From Romanomermis culicivorax (Eukaryota > Nematoda > Enoplea > Mermithida > Mermithidae): a stretch of 64,000 nt of DNA. The position numbers and the translations under genes were made by a program. Each line of letters begins with the position of its first letter. Within the stretch, counting starts at the first letter, position 1. Below, piece by piece: positions 22,901 to 33,724 of this stretch. Below the pieces are notes generated by a model that did not search any database, was not told the origin of the DNA, and saw only the letters and a list, made by a program, of their open reading frames with translations. The stretch is taken from assembly GCA_963922205.1 (NCBI GenBank), contig CAWUHX010000066.1, positions 1,054,001 through 1,118,000 of the forward strand, written 5' to 3'.

Positions 22901-25900
22901 TGTCTCGCAAAATATAGAGACGTGTTCAGCTTGCCCAGTGATCCTCCAACTACTACACCCTATTTGACCTGTAAAATAAATACACGGGATGCAGCACCTG
23001 TGGCAAAAAGGTACCACAGGACTGCCATAAATTTACGGCCACATGTTCGTGAGCATGTGCAAGATATGCTCAAGAAGGGTGTAATTGAGCCATCAAAGTT
23101 GCCTTGGGCAGCTCCGTTATTCCTTGTAGGAAAAAAGGATGGTACCAAGCGACCAGTAGTGGACTTTAGGGGTATAAATGACGTTACCAAGGATGATAAG
23201 TATCCCATTCCTAGAATGGATGACTATCTAGACTGTTTAGGTAAAGCCAAATTTTATACTACCCTAGATCTCAAATCAGGATATTGGCAAGTGCCAATGG
23301 ACGAAGAAAGCAAGGAAAAAACTGCTTTCATATGCCAAGAAGGGCTTTATCAATTTAAAGTCATGCCCTTTGGCCTAAAAAATGCGCCAGCCGAATTCCA
23401 GCGTATGATGGAAAGAGTTTTGCATCCATATGTTTGGAAAATCTGTCTAGTCTATATAGACGACATTATTGTGTTCTCAAATACGTTTGAGGAACACCTA
23501 GTTAATCTAGAGCTAGTCCTGCAAGCTCTAAGAAAGGCTCATTTGACCTTGAAGCCGGAGAAGTGTGAATTCCTGCCTGAGAGAGTTCATTTTTTAGGAC
23601 ATATCTTAAATTCGGATGGAGTTTCCCCAGATCCGAAAAAGGTCAAAGCTATAAATGATTTCCCATTCCCAGAATCTAAACGTAAACTGCAAAGGTTTCT
23701 AGGTATGTTGCAGTGGTGTAAAAAGTTCATACCGGGTTTGGCTAAACACGCCGAACCATTGTACAAACTAACTGGGAAGAACTGTGTTTGGGAAGTCACG
23801 GAGGTTCACCATCAGGCTTTTAGGAGCCTCAAAGAAGCACTATTGTCTGTGCCATTCCTTAGGTATCCGGTTTTGGACGGGTCTGCGGATTTTGTCCTTC
23901 AGACAGATGCCAGCGGAACGGCACTAGGAGCAGTCCTTTACCAGGAGACCAAGTCAGACCGCTGGGTAATTGCTTACAATAGCAGAATTTTAAAAGCGGA
24001 TGAGAAAAAGTGGTCAGCCACGGAAAGGGAGTGCTTGGCAATTGTGTATGGCTTGAAGTTATACAAGCACTACTTAGTAGGTCATAAAGTGATCATAAGA
24101 ACTGATCACAAACCTTTATTATCTATGAAGGTCAATGCCATGACCAATGGTAAGTTGAAGAGATGGTACTTGTTCATCTCTCAGTTCAACCACAAACTAG
24201 AGTATGTGCCTGGAAAACAAAATGCCATGGCAGACTTTTTGTCCAGGATGGATGAACCAGACAATCAAGCGGAAAAGATACCGCCAAAATGGGAACATAT
24301 GTTCTCAGAGGATAAACGAGAGTCCGAAAATCTGAAAGATCTTGAGGCACAGCTAATTGAGAAAAAACATCTCAATTTGGTAAAGAGATTCAGAATTCTG
24401 ACAGATCGGAATCCTGAAGACGGTACTCCGTTACATCCGGAGCCAAAAGGTAAGAAGAATCAGAGGACTGATATGAGTCCGAGATTCACCCAGGTTTATC
24501 CAGAAGATTCTGAGGGTGATCCAGAATCAAACTCGCCTGCAGACTTGGTAAATGCCGTAACTACAAGGAGCATGGCGAAGGAAGCGGAGAAGAGTAATCA
24601 GGCTCAGATCCAGCCTGATGGCAATCAGGTCAACGAAAAGGTAAGTAGGAGAAACCAGGACAAAGGTAAGGAAAAAAGAGTAACCTGGTTATACCCAGAA
24701 AAGGAACAGGATTTTACTTTGGCAGACCCTAAAGAAGATGAATTACCAAAAGGGCTAATTAGAGATGATCTCATGGCCCTCTTGCAGAGAAAAGATGAGG
24801 TACTACGACCATACTTTGATAGATTGGGTCCAAACGGGACAACCAAGTATCATAGTGGATTTTATATCCAAAATGAAGTGTTATACCGCGAAGCCGGACA
24901 GGGGTCGGACGATCAAGTGGTCGTCCCATCCTGCCTTAGGGACAATACTTTGCACCAGTACCACGGTGCCGTAATGATGACTCATCAGGGGTTCAAAAGG
25001 ACCCTTGCTATGATTAAAAAACGGTTCTGGTGGCCTGGAATTGAAAAGGATGTCAGGCACTGGATCAAGTTTTGTCCAGTTTGTCAAATGGCTAATCAGG
25101 GAAACACAGAAATTCCGCCACTGATACCAATTATTCCACAAGGTCCTTTTGACATAGTATCAGTGGATATCGTGGGTATTTCTCCACTTAGTGAGAAGAG
25201 ACCGTATGTCATAGTCTTTCAAGACTATTTTACAAAGTGGGTTGAAGCTGAACTGATCCCGGATCAGTCAGCTAGCACCGTTGTAGATACTTTTCTACAA
25301 GCTATTGTATTTAGGCACGGGACTCCACGGAGACTACTCAGCGATAGAGGAGGTTGTTTTACCTCAGATCTAATGAAAGAGATCTGCAAGTTGTTGGAGT
25401 GTCAAAAAATTTTTACAACAGCTTACCATCCACAAGGAAATGGTATGGTGGAAAGGTTCAACCAGACACTCATCAAACAGCTCAGAAAGGTGGCCATCGA
25501 GGAAAAAGATAACTGGCCAAGATACTTGAGAGCCGAGGTGTTTGCATATAATGCCACACCACATGCAGCCACGGGGCAATCCCCATTTTCGTTGCTTAGA
25601 GGTCATGAGGCAACCTTCGGGTTAAACTTATCGAAAGCATACGATATTGTAATGCCGGACAGCAATGCTGAGGCATACAAATTTGTGTTGACAAATCATT
25701 CAGTCAACCTTTACGAGGATATTGCCAAAAATATCCAGAGTGCTGCCGAAAAATCGAAGAAATACTTCGATAAAAAGTCCAAACAAAATGGATTTAAAGA
25801 AAAGGATTGGGTTCTGCTCAAAGTAGATAAGCAGAAAAAACTAGGACTACCATGGTCCGGTCCGTTCATAGTTACGGACATTTCGCGAGAAGCAGAGAAC

Positions 25901-26146
25901 GTTGTCACCATTGTGCATTGGGACAACCCGCTAAATCGCCAAACAGTTTCAATCAGCAGGTTGAAACATTTTCGTTACGAGACCACTAGGGTCTTGCCGC
26001 GAATAGCGCGAGCCAATCAGAATGCGCCACGTGACGAAAATACGTCACTTTCCAATATGGCACAAACAGTTACGACTGGAGCGCCGATTCAAATGAAATC
26101 ATTTGAAAATTCGCTCAAGGCGAATCTATGCGCGATCTCGCGCTGA
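19964..26146 (+). CDS. Gag-Pol polyprotein of element 2 (Gag, PR, RT, RNase H, IN)
   Basis: This single 2060-residue frame contains every retrotransposition enzyme. Capsid sequence spans about 100-320. A finger [15 protein letters not shown] (C-x2-H-x4-H-x4-C) and an RG-rich stretch follow. Then come the aspartic protease with DTGAQ (D689), reverse transcriptase with YIDD (1164-1167) and RNase H (QTDASG, D1315; RTDHKPL). Integrase has an HHCC zinc region near 1663 and catalytic D1735, D1794 and E1830, a 35-residue D-E gap. The C-terminus has [11 protein letters not shown]. Gag and Pol are fused without a frameshift or stop, so particle stoichiometry must be set another way, perhaps by the separate ORF1. 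The frame begins inside the stop codon of ORF1. No inactivating change is seen. Confidence 0.96.
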   Translation: MNAGAGPSNRPDVDEGQRLNFEPKSWRGPARDLRFEGAEQSADFRNQSQIAPQHPTLTRVVYDGRGNIVDPNTLRPDQLACFPYRDYRFDKDNMPSYQGGVPPQRDPNRVMLQSLNSDLDPVLTAAYDQREVPSNNLAQEIVVRNIVKGVLPKLLDEGMVNQQVLSFLTALEGEFHRDTPESAKYEALLRLSKGRPKAVAGDNMTYREARRAIINVFAPECNLEMLTRELFEIQQRPNEQAVEFLKRVSILVELVKGDLDYQSKQRLIIDTFIYKSDPTFQSELKNSKHTFRTWYDLAVEVHDIERRYKNAFQRYGPKGTQQDPIVINEVGMPSGHDPEIAVVARNQSEGYQQGQRQRFRQPYQTVGNQVQAQTQRSRSDSPEIEEIPVREAPRAQTEKGKKESLLLKISKEMVQLVERFDQLQQKVDNRQMENRSDVAIPSTSQGGQVSRDPTKPWCEFHKNITHNTADCRTLRVLSERRSRGRASFPTFNRGGFNTFARGNYRGRGGYPNANFNSRGRGAYNVGYSGYQDSHESYQQNSDYNEFLEFKKQKELQKQFQQMQQYQQQAALQHPQPPRAIMGPTQTLQQGQFTNQPPQKDYSSVMVARQSQMSPLGEVNQRVSCPNVVLGSIVQMNAIAPQPIVPSVQVIRRGTPASPQEQHLLDTYPRTAPFHIEVVIGGRKTMALIDTGAQCTVMSAKFLKETLGPDYTEYPRILNVTVANGKTVQAHGYIQFRMDTLCGQFPVKAIVIPEAGENVIVGTDFLAHPQVGAIIDFRNRTMTLNNRQQRIYVTPDQPQSNCGEVMTTSAAESTMSAADQYQPKICLLKVSVPVVSVNPIYLPSGTDILLRAKLWDKVGENRLNGIIIESEENEERFHIDSTIVDGTKDDFVVMVSNNTGSGCHLKRSQIIGHTNSVLCDTDNEDQLKGKIVEDLEKLQTCAVQARPDSTQVDEKEFKEALYNMLAKSNIPSEQLEQALRCLAKYRDVFSLPSDPPTTTPYLTCKINTRDAAPVAKRYHRTAINLRPHVREHVQDMLKKGVIEPSKLPWAAPLFLVGKKDGTKRPVVDFRGINDVTKDDKYPIPRMDDYLDCLGKAKFYTTLDLKSGYWQVPMDEESKEKTAFICQEGLYQFKVMPFGLKNAPAEFQRMMERVLHPYVWKICLVYIDDIIVFSNTFEEHLVNLELVLQALRKAHLTLKPEKCEFLPERVHFLGHILNSDGVSPDPKKVKAINDFPFPESKRKLQRFLGMLQWCKKFIPGLAKHAEPLYKLTGKNCVWEVTEVHHQAFRSLKEALLSVPFLRYPVLDGSADFVLQTDASGTALGAVLYQETKSDRWVIAYNSRILKADEKKWSATERECLAIVYGLKLYKHYLVGHKVIIRTDHKPLLSMKVNAMTNGKLKRWYLFISQFNHKLEYVPGKQNAMADFLSRMDEPDNQAEKIPPKWEHMFSEDKRESENLKDLEAQLIEKKHLNLVKRFRILTDRNPEDGTPLHPEPKGKKNQRTDMSPRFTQVYPEDSEGDPESNSPADLVNAVTTRSMAKEAEKSNQAQIQPDGNQVNEKVSRRNQDKGKEKRVTWLYPEKEQDFTLADPKEDELPKGLIRDDLMALLQRKDEVLRPYFDRLGPNGTTKYHSGFYIQNEVLYREAGQGSDDQVVVPSCLRDNTLHQYHGAVMMTHQGFKRTLAMIKKRFWWPGIEKDVRHWIKFCPVCQMANQGNTEIPPLIPIIPQGPFDIVSVDIVGISPLSEKRPYVIVFQDYFTKWVEAELIPDQSASTVVDTFLQAIVFRHGTPRRLLSDRGGCFTSDLMKEICKLLECQKIFTTAYHPQGNGMVERFNQTLIKQLRKVAIEEKDNWPRYLRAEVFAYNATPHAATGQSPFSLLRGHEATFGLNLSKAYDIVMPDSNAEAYKFVLTNHSVNLYEDIAKNIQSAAEKSKKYFDKKSKQNGFKEKDWVLLKVDKQKKLGLPWSGPFIVTDISREAENVVTIVHWDNPLNRQTVSISRLKHFRYETTRVLPRIARANQNAPRDENTSLSNMAQTVTTGAPIQMKSFENSLKANLCAISR

Positions 26147-26571
26147 TTTTTTTTATTTATTTTATGTACATATCTCGCGCGTGTAAGTACTAATTTTAAT
26201 TAAAATTGTATTAATTTGTAATATTTATCGCGTTTATGTAGTATTCGTAATAATTTTGTAAATTTTTCATATTTATTTCAGACTTTGGGAAAAATTCTTC
26301 GGAATTTTAGACCAAAGTGACAACCCAAAACATTTTTGATATTTTTTCCAAAAAATTAATTTTCAAAATTTTTCATTTTTTCAAAATCAAATTATAGCTG
26401 CCCCGCTTATCTGAATTCTAAACTTCCATCGGAAGGAAGAAGTAAAATATTCCCCGAACCGTGATAAAAAGGAAATTAGCAAAATTGCTAGATTAAACTT
26501 TTTCAGCGTTCAAAAAATTTAAATTTTATAAATTTATTATTCGAAAAAGAAAAATTTCGAAGCGTAAAGAA
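26147..26571 (+). other. Gap between Gag-Pol and extra ORFs, element 2
   Basis: AT-rich, non-coding sequence after the Gag-Pol stop. No terminator or promoter can be assigned with confidence. Confidence 0.5.
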
Positions 26572-26796
26572 ATGGGAAAGGGCGCGCGGAACTGCCAACA
26601 AGCTCCGACGCGCGAGTGGTCGCACACAGAGCGCCACGTTGAATATGGCAGGGCCCAGCACCGCCAAGACAACCGTTTTTTCTTCATTGACGGTAAGTTT
26701 CGAACTTATTTTTATCAAATATTCTTGGAAACCGCAGGTAATGCCCAGAAGTCACTGGAAGACCAGCTCGGCGCCCCAAAGGGCAGACGAGGTTAG
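26572..26796 (+). CDS. Candidate 5' exon(s) for the exonuclease ORF3
   Basis: A short frame starts ATG at 26572. It contains a strong donor (GACG|GTAAGT, exon end 26692), an acceptor (CCGCAG, exon start 26738) and a second donor (CGAG|GTTAGA, exon end 26791). The acceptor TTTAG ending at 27371 restores the ORF3 frame with either donor, because the 45-base first intron and the 54-base middle exon are both multiples of three. The frame's stop falls directly after the second donor, as expected if it is meant to be spliced. The model predicts an ORF3 protein of about 949 residues. It rests on splice-site inspection only. Confidence 0.5.
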   Translation: MGKGARNCQQAPTREWSHTERHVEYGRAQHRQDNRFFFIDGKFRTYFYQIFLETAGNAQKSLEDQLGAPKGRRG

Positions 26797-27466
26797 AACT
26801 TAGAGGGAACGAAAAATGGGAGTACTGAGAAGCGGAAGCTCGAAGCCAAGCAGGGAATTTCCAACTTGGAAATATACCTGATACCACCAAGAGCTATACG
26901 ATTCAAGGGAAACCTAGAACCTTGGGTTCAGCCCGTTTTAAAGTTTTATCATTCAAAAATTTATCAAAAATTATTTATTTTCAAATCAAATCATATCACT
27001 TTTTCGATATCAAATTCATCAAAAATTATCAATTTCGAGCGCTATAAAAATTGTAAATACAGCGCCATAAATGGAGCGTAGTTGGTCGCTCAAGCAGCTG
27101 GTCAGAGATTGGTGTCCGATCAAGTGGTGGACAATCGGATCAGGTCTACCCTCCCCAACATATAGAGGTAGCAAGGGTAAGATTTGGTAAGGTGTTAGTT
27201 GCCTACCAGCTCAATGTTTGTATATCAGTGGCTCACCTAACAACCTGCACTAAACTTAATTTTCTGCGAAACTTAACCCGCTTGGTGTTGTGGTGCTGGT
27301 GTAGTATAGACCCGAAAATGCGCTGAAAAAAGGGGAATAAAACACTAAAATTAATAGTACTTTATGTTTAGATTATAACGTCAAACGGGCCGTACGAATC
27401 CACGAACTGGATCAGTGGTTCAAAGCCACATTTGGGTACTGGCCGGCCAATCCCAAGGAACCTCGA

Positions 27467-30046
27467 ATGGTAGACATCGGGAAGGTCAGCCAGGTACTCC
27501 ATTTTATCCGAGAAGTATCAATCTTCAGAGGACAACCAGTTTGTGGCTTCGACGTTGAAAAAGTCAACCAGGATAAGGTCGCCGCCTTGTTCAAAACAAG
27601 GGAGGTCGACAATCCGATGGGAAAGCAGTTTGCCCGATATATCAGCTTCGCGCTAACGAATGGTCAAACTTACGTTATTGATACAACGTCGATGATGATC
27701 AAAGAGTGGACCAGCCTCCACGACTTCTTGAACTCCGACATGCTCTTCGCCGGATATGCCGTACTGGAAGATCTGGTGAGTATCTATAACGTTTGTGGCG
27801 CAGGGCGAGATAATAAGGACAGGGACAAAACTGTCCCCTTACGGGAATTTCTAAGAAAAACCAAAGGTCGACTCTTTGACTTAGACCGTTTCGCCCTCAC
27901 CATGGTAGGAGTAAACCTGGAGAAAAAATGCTTTCAGACAGGTATATGTCCCGAAACCTTTCGGTTAAAGGGACTGTTCACGGAATTTTATTTGATAGAC
28001 GTGGGCCCCTACCAATATGACTTTTCGTTAAAAGCGAACCGTGATCGGTTTGCCAAAAGGGGTATATTGCCGGAAGAGCTCAGATACGCCGCTCTAGACG
28101 CATACTACTCCTTATTGGTCATGTTTGCCGCCATTCACTATGGCATGGCCGATCAACTGCTTATGCAAATGCAGATTTTCGACCATGACAAGGTGGATCC
28201 CAAACAGATCAACACCATTGCCCTACACTTTTATCAACAATATCTAATGATTCCGGGCAATGTGAATCGAGAAATGGGGCTAGGTACCCCAGTTATGGAA
28301 ACCGATCAGGTTCAACCAAATATGGTCTATCACATGATGAAGTGTGAGATGTATAACCGTTGGGCGGTACAGATGCAGGGAAATAACACAGGTTATTATA
28401 CCGCGCCCACGGAGTGTAATCCAGTTCGTCCGCAGGGAGTTCAGCTGCCAAGTGGTTTCTACCCACTACTTCCAAGAGATAACAAACCAATGAAGGACGA
28501 CGGATACACCACAGATAGCGATCCCGACGAAATCCAGGACGTCCAGATACCAGACTGGGTTAATATTTCAAAAGATATCCTGGAAAATCTCAAGTCAGGT
28601 GGAACCTACTGGGATTTAGACGGGAAAATTTCTTTAACGTTGTACGAAAACGCCAAGCTATACTGGCAACAAGCCGGGAAGCCCGATACCATTCCACAAG
28701 AGGTGTTTTCCTCTAATAACCACTACCCAGTGGGTATCGAGGGCCATAGACAGGCCTATAAGACCAATTTTTACACGCCAAACTTGGCAAAAATTTCAGG
28801 TATGCTGGATGAGCGAAACTTCCCAGAGTTAGAGGTCATCTGCAAATTCATGCCATTGGCCTATCATTTGGCGTGGCCTCATTCTAGAGCGGAGTGCGAC
28901 TATGAAACTAGCGCTCTGCTAAACTATAACTTTCTAAATAGTTATACTAAAGAAGGCCAGGAAATGATAAAGAAAATGTCCTGGAAGTCAGGCGACCGCC
29001 TGGCTTACTATTTAGAATTAGCAGCGACGCTACCGCCGTCGGAACCCCGCTTTCCATCTAAAAAAGGGGTATACGCATGGCAGAATCGGTTCGGTTTTGT
29101 CCCGCTACGATTTCGAGAAGCCGAGGAGATCCTACAAATTGGCGACGACAAATCGTTATTGAAGGACGGAGCCTACAAGGTAAATCCTTACTTCTATGTA
29201 ACTTTTTACTACGTAGGCTTCGAGACTTTAACGCCGGGACTGCGGTATCCCATGACGGAAGACGCATCGCCAACCGACTACCCAATTACCTACGCACCGA
29301 GAAATCCGCTCGAGCTCAGACCGGAGTTTGTCAGTAAAAGCTTCCGGGAGAGAACAATCGCTTCGGAAATGCCCGGGTATACATTAACATATACCCCAGC
29401 CGCTGAGTTAATTTCTAAGGTACCGGTAAATCGTCCCTCAACTTCCCAAACGGCGCAAGCCGGAGGGACGGGACAGGTTAAAGCGCAGCCGCAGGCGTTA
29501 GCGCCAGTGGTCAAAGCTACACCAGCTTTGGACACTGCTGCTACGCAGGCAGCTGCAGTAGTTGTCGTGGTGCCGCCGCCAATCCAACCAGCGGTGGCAC
29601 AGCCGACTCAAGTACCTCAAGTACAACAACCGGCCGAGCCTGAGCCAGAGGTTGTCACCATCATGCAGTCTGTACCTCCGGCACCAGCTGTGTTACCGGC
29701 TAAAGTAAAACAGCTATTGCCAAAGATACGAAATTCAGACTCTGAGTCCAGTTCAGAGGAGGATGTAGAAGAAGAAGAAGAAGGTGAAATCCTCGAATCT
29801 GAGGGCCAGACATCAGAGAATAAGGATGCGATGGAGGCCAAAACTCAGAAACAGGCTCTTGAGGAGGAAAAAATCCAGACTCAAATTGACGAAGCAGTCA
29901 CCAAAATGTCAGGGATCGATGTCAGACTGGAAAAGATGCAGGAAGCATCCCAGGAGATACCTGTGAAGGCCAAGGTCCTAAGGATCATGACCGTCAAGCG
30001 AAGCAAGAGGCCCTACAGGCCAAAATTCAGGAACAGAGAAGGCTGA
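27467..30046 (+). CDS. ORF3 of element 2: DEDDy 3'-5' exonuclease (RNase D/WRN-like) fused to long unknown region
   Basis: This 859-residue frame has an N-terminal DEDDy exonuclease domain. Motif I is GFDVEK (D29, E31). Motif II is GYAVLEDL (D102), preceded by [18 protein letters not shown], which resembles the RNase D strand-helix. Motif III is [14 protein letters not shown], the diagnostic Y-x3-D (Y207, D211). [14 protein letters not shown] stretch sits where the family has its LG-x2-L-x-K element. Known members trim RNA or DNA from the 3' end; nematode MUT-7 is one. Residues ~230-640 match nothing I recognise. About 660-760 is Pro/Ala/Gln-rich, followed by an acidic tract and a coiled coil. 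The frame is open upstream of this ATG to the TTTAG acceptor at 27371, so the true N-terminus probably comes from the upstream exon. Capture from a host gene is an inference. Confidence 0.8.
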   Translation: MVDIGKVSQVLHFIREVSIFRGQPVCGFDVEKVNQDKVAALFKTREVDNPMGKQFARYISFALTNGQTYVIDTTSMMIKEWTSLHDFLNSDMLFAGYAVLEDLVSIYNVCGAGRDNKDRDKTVPLREFLRKTKGRLFDLDRFALTMVGVNLEKKCFQTGICPETFRLKGLFTEFYLIDVGPYQYDFSLKANRDRFAKRGILPEELRYAALDAYYSLLVMFAAIHYGMADQLLMQMQIFDHDKVDPKQINTIALHFYQQYLMIPGNVNREMGLGTPVMETDQVQPNMVYHMMKCEMYNRWAVQMQGNNTGYYTAPTECNPVRPQGVQLPSGFYPLLPRDNKPMKDDGYTTDSDPDEIQDVQIPDWVNISKDILENLKSGGTYWDLDGKISLTLYENAKLYWQQAGKPDTIPQEVFSSNNHYPVGIEGHRQAYKTNFYTPNLAKISGMLDERNFPELEVICKFMPLAYHLAWPHSRAECDYETSALLNYNFLNSYTKEGQEMIKKMSWKSGDRLAYYLELAATLPPSEPRFPSKKGVYAWQNRFGFVPLRFREAEEILQIGDDKSLLKDGAYKVNPYFYVTFYYVGFETLTPGLRYPMTEDASPTDYPITYAPRNPLELRPEFVSKSFRERTIASEMPGYTLTYTPAAELISKVPVNRPSTSQTAQAGGTGQVKAQPQALAPVVKATPALDTAATQAAAVVVVVPPPIQPAVAQPTQVPQVQQPAEPEPEVVTIMQSVPPAPAVLPAKVKQLLPKIRNSDSESSSEEDVEEEEEGEILESEGQTSENKDAMEAKTQKQALEEEKIQTQIDEAVTKMSGIDVRLEKMQEASQEIPVKAKVLRIMTVKRSKRPYRPKFRNREG

Positions 30047-30147
30047 CGCAGCAGGAATTCCTGCGTCAGAGGGCAATCCAAAGAAAGCTGAAGGAGCAGG
30101 CACTAGCCGACGATAGCTCAGATTCAGCCATTGCAGCGACAGAGCTG

Positions 30148-31899
30148 ATGCGGAGGGGAAGAATTGCCGAGGAAGGTATTCCTGGAATTTATTCCCCAGA
30201 CAAAGTTCAGCAGATGTTAGCTGAAGGTATGTCGGAAAAATTTATCCGACACCTAGCCAAGGAAAAGGTAAGGCGTAGAAAGAGGATAGGTAAGGCCAAG
30301 CGACGCAGACTTGCAGCTCAGGGACAGCAGAAACAAGGAGCAGCCGCCACCGGATCCGAAAACGACGCCTACGATACGGCCGAAGAAACGACGACCCCAC
30401 AATACTCGATGAGCCAAAAGTCGAGATCGGAGACTTCAAAGAGTCAGACGAGAACGGAGACTTCAAAAAGTCAGACGCGAACGGAGACCTCCATAGGCCA
30501 GACAAAATCGGATAGGACAACAGGGTCCACTGCGACAACATCGTACACTCAGACGCGAACGGTATCGAAAACCGGCGGAGAGGTTAGTACTTCTTCTGGC
30601 AAAAGTAAATCCGTGCCCTCCAGCTATACCGCAAGAAGTAGCAAACCTGCGGGAAGCGTATTGGTGAAGCCCGATCTTGAATCGGAGGAGAAATTGATCA
30701 AGAAGGTCAAGCTGAATGTGGTAGCTAGTAGACCCGAAAGGGAACCACAGCAGTTTGTCACTCCTGGTCAATTAGCCGAAACTCTGATTGATTATTGGGA
30801 GTGGCAACGGGAACAAAGGCGCCTAGTTGGGCCGATCTCATTTGAAAATCCAGAGGTCGCCAATTATTTCGCCTTTGATCGGCAAGAACGGCCGATAATT
30901 TACAGAATGGTCAATGATGCCATGGCCGAGATTCACGAAAATTACCGCCAGCAATTCGAAAGGCAGGGCCGATTTATGTTTGACGGAGAGCGCATTCCTG
31001 AGGAGATCTGGGAATGGATAATTTTAATTCTCATCCCCAGATGGCTTCAGGACTACGATGCCTCAGACGTCTTTACGGCCATTAGGTATGTGACCCTAAT
31101 GATTTTTCTTCAGTTGGACTTCGCTCCGATCACGCCAACGGCAATTGGTAGGTGGTATGCCCAGGCGTGTTCGTTTGCGAACAGACAACTAGTCGTTGAG
31201 GCCCAGGGAAACCGCGTAGACGATGTCTACATTGCAGCCTTTAATCAGTATATTTTTATGGGCTCGCAAAGGTTAAACCAGATGGGTGTTAAGAGGAAGG
31301 CACCAGGCGATGACAGGTCGCAAGCTGATAAATTTCAGCGAACGGCTGCCAAGAGCCCGAGTAAGTTCAAGGTGCCTAGACTCCCTCCGGCTAAGAAACA
31401 ACCACCGATGATACAACAATCATCGGCTACGACCAGCCAGAGGTCATATAGTGAAGCTGCTAGCACTTCTTACAAAAGTCCGCTTTCTCGGTCAAAATCA
31501 ATTTCATCTAAATCTCTTAATTCAACTTACCGGACACAAAAACTGCAGCGCAGCAGCTCCACTAGCAGTGGTCAAAGGCAGCAGGGGAGAGACGATATGT
31601 TCTCAAACCCGGCCCCGTACAGGGCTAGACCGGGGTATGACCAAGGTCAACCCAGGGGAGGCTTCAGAGGGCGCCCTCAGCGACCTTACAGAGGCCGAGG
31701 AACCTGGCAACACCAAGGTCAAGACCCGGATGCTCAATTCCATAATCCGAATTTTATGCCGCTAGGTAGACGCGGCGGGAGCCAACAAGGCCAAAATCGA
31801 GGCCAGGATGGAGGTCATACCAGAGGCCAACCAGGTCAGAGGGGGTACTATCAAGGTAGACCTCGAGGAGGTTACCGAGGCGGCGGGCAGCAGCAGTAA
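30148..31899 (+). CDS. ORF4 of element 2: basic, repeat-containing protein with RG-rich tail
   Basis: From its first ATG this is 583 residues. The frame is open well upstream and overlaps the end of ORF3 in the -1 register, where it encodes a coiled coil ([15 protein letters not shown]). A basic stretch ([18 protein letters not shown]) follows at about 39-55. Then comes a Ser/Thr-rich segment with SQTRTETSK repeats, a folded-looking middle (about 205-390) with several Trp, and an RG/RGG-rich C-terminus (about 490-583) typical of RNA binding. No transmembrane segment or cysteine pattern suggests Env. It may be a nucleocapsid-like or RNA-chaperone product, or the C-terminal half of ORF3 reached by frameshift. 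The function is unknown. Confidence 0.75.
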   Translation: MRRGRIAEEGIPGIYSPDKVQQMLAEGMSEKFIRHLAKEKVRRRKRIGKAKRRRLAAQGQQKQGAAATGSENDAYDTAEETTTPQYSMSQKSRSETSKSQTRTETSKSQTRTETSIGQTKSDRTTGSTATTSYTQTRTVSKTGGEVSTSSGKSKSVPSSYTARSSKPAGSVLVKPDLESEEKLIKKVKLNVVASRPEREPQQFVTPGQLAETLIDYWEWQREQRRLVGPISFENPEVANYFAFDRQERPIIYRMVNDAMAEIHENYRQQFERQGRFMFDGERIPEEIWEWIILILIPRWLQDYDASDVFTAIRYVTLMIFLQLDFAPITPTAIGRWYAQACSFANRQLVVEAQGNRVDDVYIAAFNQYIFMGSQRLNQMGVKRKAPGDDRSQADKFQRTAAKSPSKFKVPRLPPAKKQPPMIQQSSATTSQRSYSEAASTSYKSPLSRSKSISSKSLNSTYRTQKLQRSSSTSSGQRQQGRDDMFSNPAPYRARPGYDQGQPRGGFRGRPQRPYRGRGTWQHQGQDPDAQFHNPNFMPLGRRGGSQQGQNRGQDGGHTRGQPGQRGYYQGRPRGGYRGGGQQQ

Positions 31900-32650
31900 A
31901 TAGCCGCAAAATTTTGGCCCAAAAATTTCTTTTTCGTACATATATTTTTACTTATTTCATAAAACACAAAACCCAAAAACACTAATAAAATAACAAAAAA
32001 TCCAAAAAAAAAAAATCAAAAAAAAACAAAAAATCCAAAAACATTTCTTTTCGGTGCTGCTGGCCATCAAAAATCTCCTTTTTGACAAAACCGGTGCAAA
32101 AACGCAACCGTAAAAAATATTTTAACTTTTGGCCACATTCTTGCTCAAATTTTTTAGCGCATTTTAAATTTTGTGATATCCGTACAACCCCGCGTCGTCT
32201 TTTTGTATCGCCATATAATCTCGTATTTTAGTTTAATTTAGAAAAAATAGAGACGCGGGAAGTCGATTTGCATGCGGTTAGACCCACGGCCAACGAATTG
32301 ACACAGCATGCAGACCGAGCGGCCGAGCCCGAAGCTGACCACACATCCCGCACCGACGTTTACGTCATACTCCTTAGGGCAGGAGGTTATTCCATCAATG
32401 CCGAGGTCAAAATGGACATCACTTGCCAGCTATTGCGGCGAAGCCCTTGGTATTCGTTGTGTCCAACGACCAGCACAGGAGTTCTATTAGGACAGACTGT
32501 GAAACGGGAGTCCGGTGAGACAAACTGTTTATCAGGAGTCAGCCGGAATTGTAGATTTTTTCTTTTTGATTAATTCTTTTTAATGCCGGGGTAACCCGGC
32601 CAAAAGTTTTTTTTTCTACCTCCCGTAGGTCGGTTTCGACGCGCGAGGGA
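31900..32650 (+). other. 3' region of element 2
   Basis: About 750 bp of non-coding sequence, very A-rich at 31940-32040. Only a short purine run (GAGGGA, 32645-32650) abuts the 3' LTR, so the polypurine tract is weak. The open frames at 32268-32573 show no domain. Confidence 0.55.
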
Positions 32651-33265
32651 TGTTGGGCACCCTGTTGATGCCAATTCGTGTGGGGAAATCGACATGCAAA
32701 TCGACGACAGGGACGACCAGCGGCGCAGACATTTGCATAGAATGGAGCGCCAAAGAAAGACGGAAAAGTGAAAGTGAAATCATTCTTCGCTTAATATCAT
32801 TTTCTATTATATTTTTGGTATTTTTGCTGGCGTCCCCAAATATAACTTTCCCAGCAACTTGTTTTGTTTATGAGTATTTCACTGTGGTGTACCCACATTC
32901 GTTTTACATATTTCGTCGGACTTATTGCTTAATATATTCGTTTATTGGTTTAGATTATTCGCATTGACGAAGGCGGAGGGCCAGGGGCCCAGGCGCCGGC
33001 TTACATCAAGTAAGTTTTGGGAAACCCCTTGCGGGTTATACCCAAGTAAGTTTATCCCTGAGGGGATTCCTTGTCTCATCTAGGAGACTGCGGAGGTCTT
33101 TGGTAAGGCCCCCGTATTTAGAACAAAGTTTATCTTTGTTGTTGTAGGTCTGGGGATAAACGGACTGTTGCACAGATCACCGAGGCTTAGCCAAGGTATC
33201 AGTTCTAACAGGTCAGTTCAGACCCAATCTTTTCTTACGCCTCTTAAGGAAAGACCTGCACAACA
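32651..33265 (+). repeat. 3' LTR of element 2
   Basis: Partner of 18609-19223. The flanking ATCA duplication at 33266-33269 marks the insertion edge. Confidence 0.95.
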
Positions 33266-33269
33266 ATCA

Positions 33270-33724
33270 TGTTTTGTGTGTGAACCGATTTTGACCGCGA
33301 AAACGGGATTGATGACTAGAGATAGACCATTAACCACTAAAAACTAGATAACCATCCAACTAGGAAGTTAACCAACCGAGAAACTTATCTGGGAACGCCG
33401 ACCAAAAAAGCAATCAGGAAATCAAACAACTAAAACGGAAATCTATGAACCAATCAACTAGGAAATTAACCAACCAAACGAACTTGGAATTAACAAATCA
33501 ATCAGGAAATCATTCCACCAATCAGCGAATTAATGGGCCAACCAACCAGGAAATCAACCAACATCAGGGAATCGATGAAGCAATCAACAAGTGAATCAGC
33601 GAACTTACTCTTGAATCAAACAATTAACCTACCAAATCAGGGAATAAACTAATCTGGAACAAATAAATCAGGGAATCATTGAAGAACCAACCAGGAAATC
33701 GACAAATCAAACCGGGAATGTACC
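33270..33724. repeat. Low-complexity (CAATCA/AACCAACCAGGAAAT)n stretch
   Basis: Irregular short repeats of AACCAACCAGGAAATC and AATCAGGGAATC fill 33330-33720. No coding frame is present. It lies just past the 3' end of the skr gene model. Confidence 0.7.

Larger units (their letters stand above)
18609..33265 (+). mobile_element. Ty3/gypsy LTR retrotransposon with extra ORFs (element 2)
   Basis: A 14,657-bp element is bounded by 615-bp LTRs (TGTTG...CAACA) and flanked by ATCA (18605-18608 and 33266-33269). By eye the LTRs differ at about four positions, and the 2060-residue Gag-Pol is uninterrupted, so the copy is young and possibly active. The order is LTR, primer site, Pro-rich ORF1, Gag-Pol ORF2, a ~1.2-kb gap with a small spliced-looking exon, ORF3 with a DEDDy exonuclease domain, ORF4 with an RG-rich tail, 3' region, LTR. 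Typical Ty3/gypsy elements are 5-8 kb; the excess is mostly ORF3 and ORF4. Confidence 0.95.

Noticed and set aside
30148-31899. ORF4 of element 2 as Env
   Set aside because: No signal peptide, no transmembrane helix and no cysteine pattern; RG-rich tail points to RNA binding.
32268-32573. Fifth ORF in element 2
   Set aside because: Short, no domain, in the AT-rich 3' region; overlapping frame also open.
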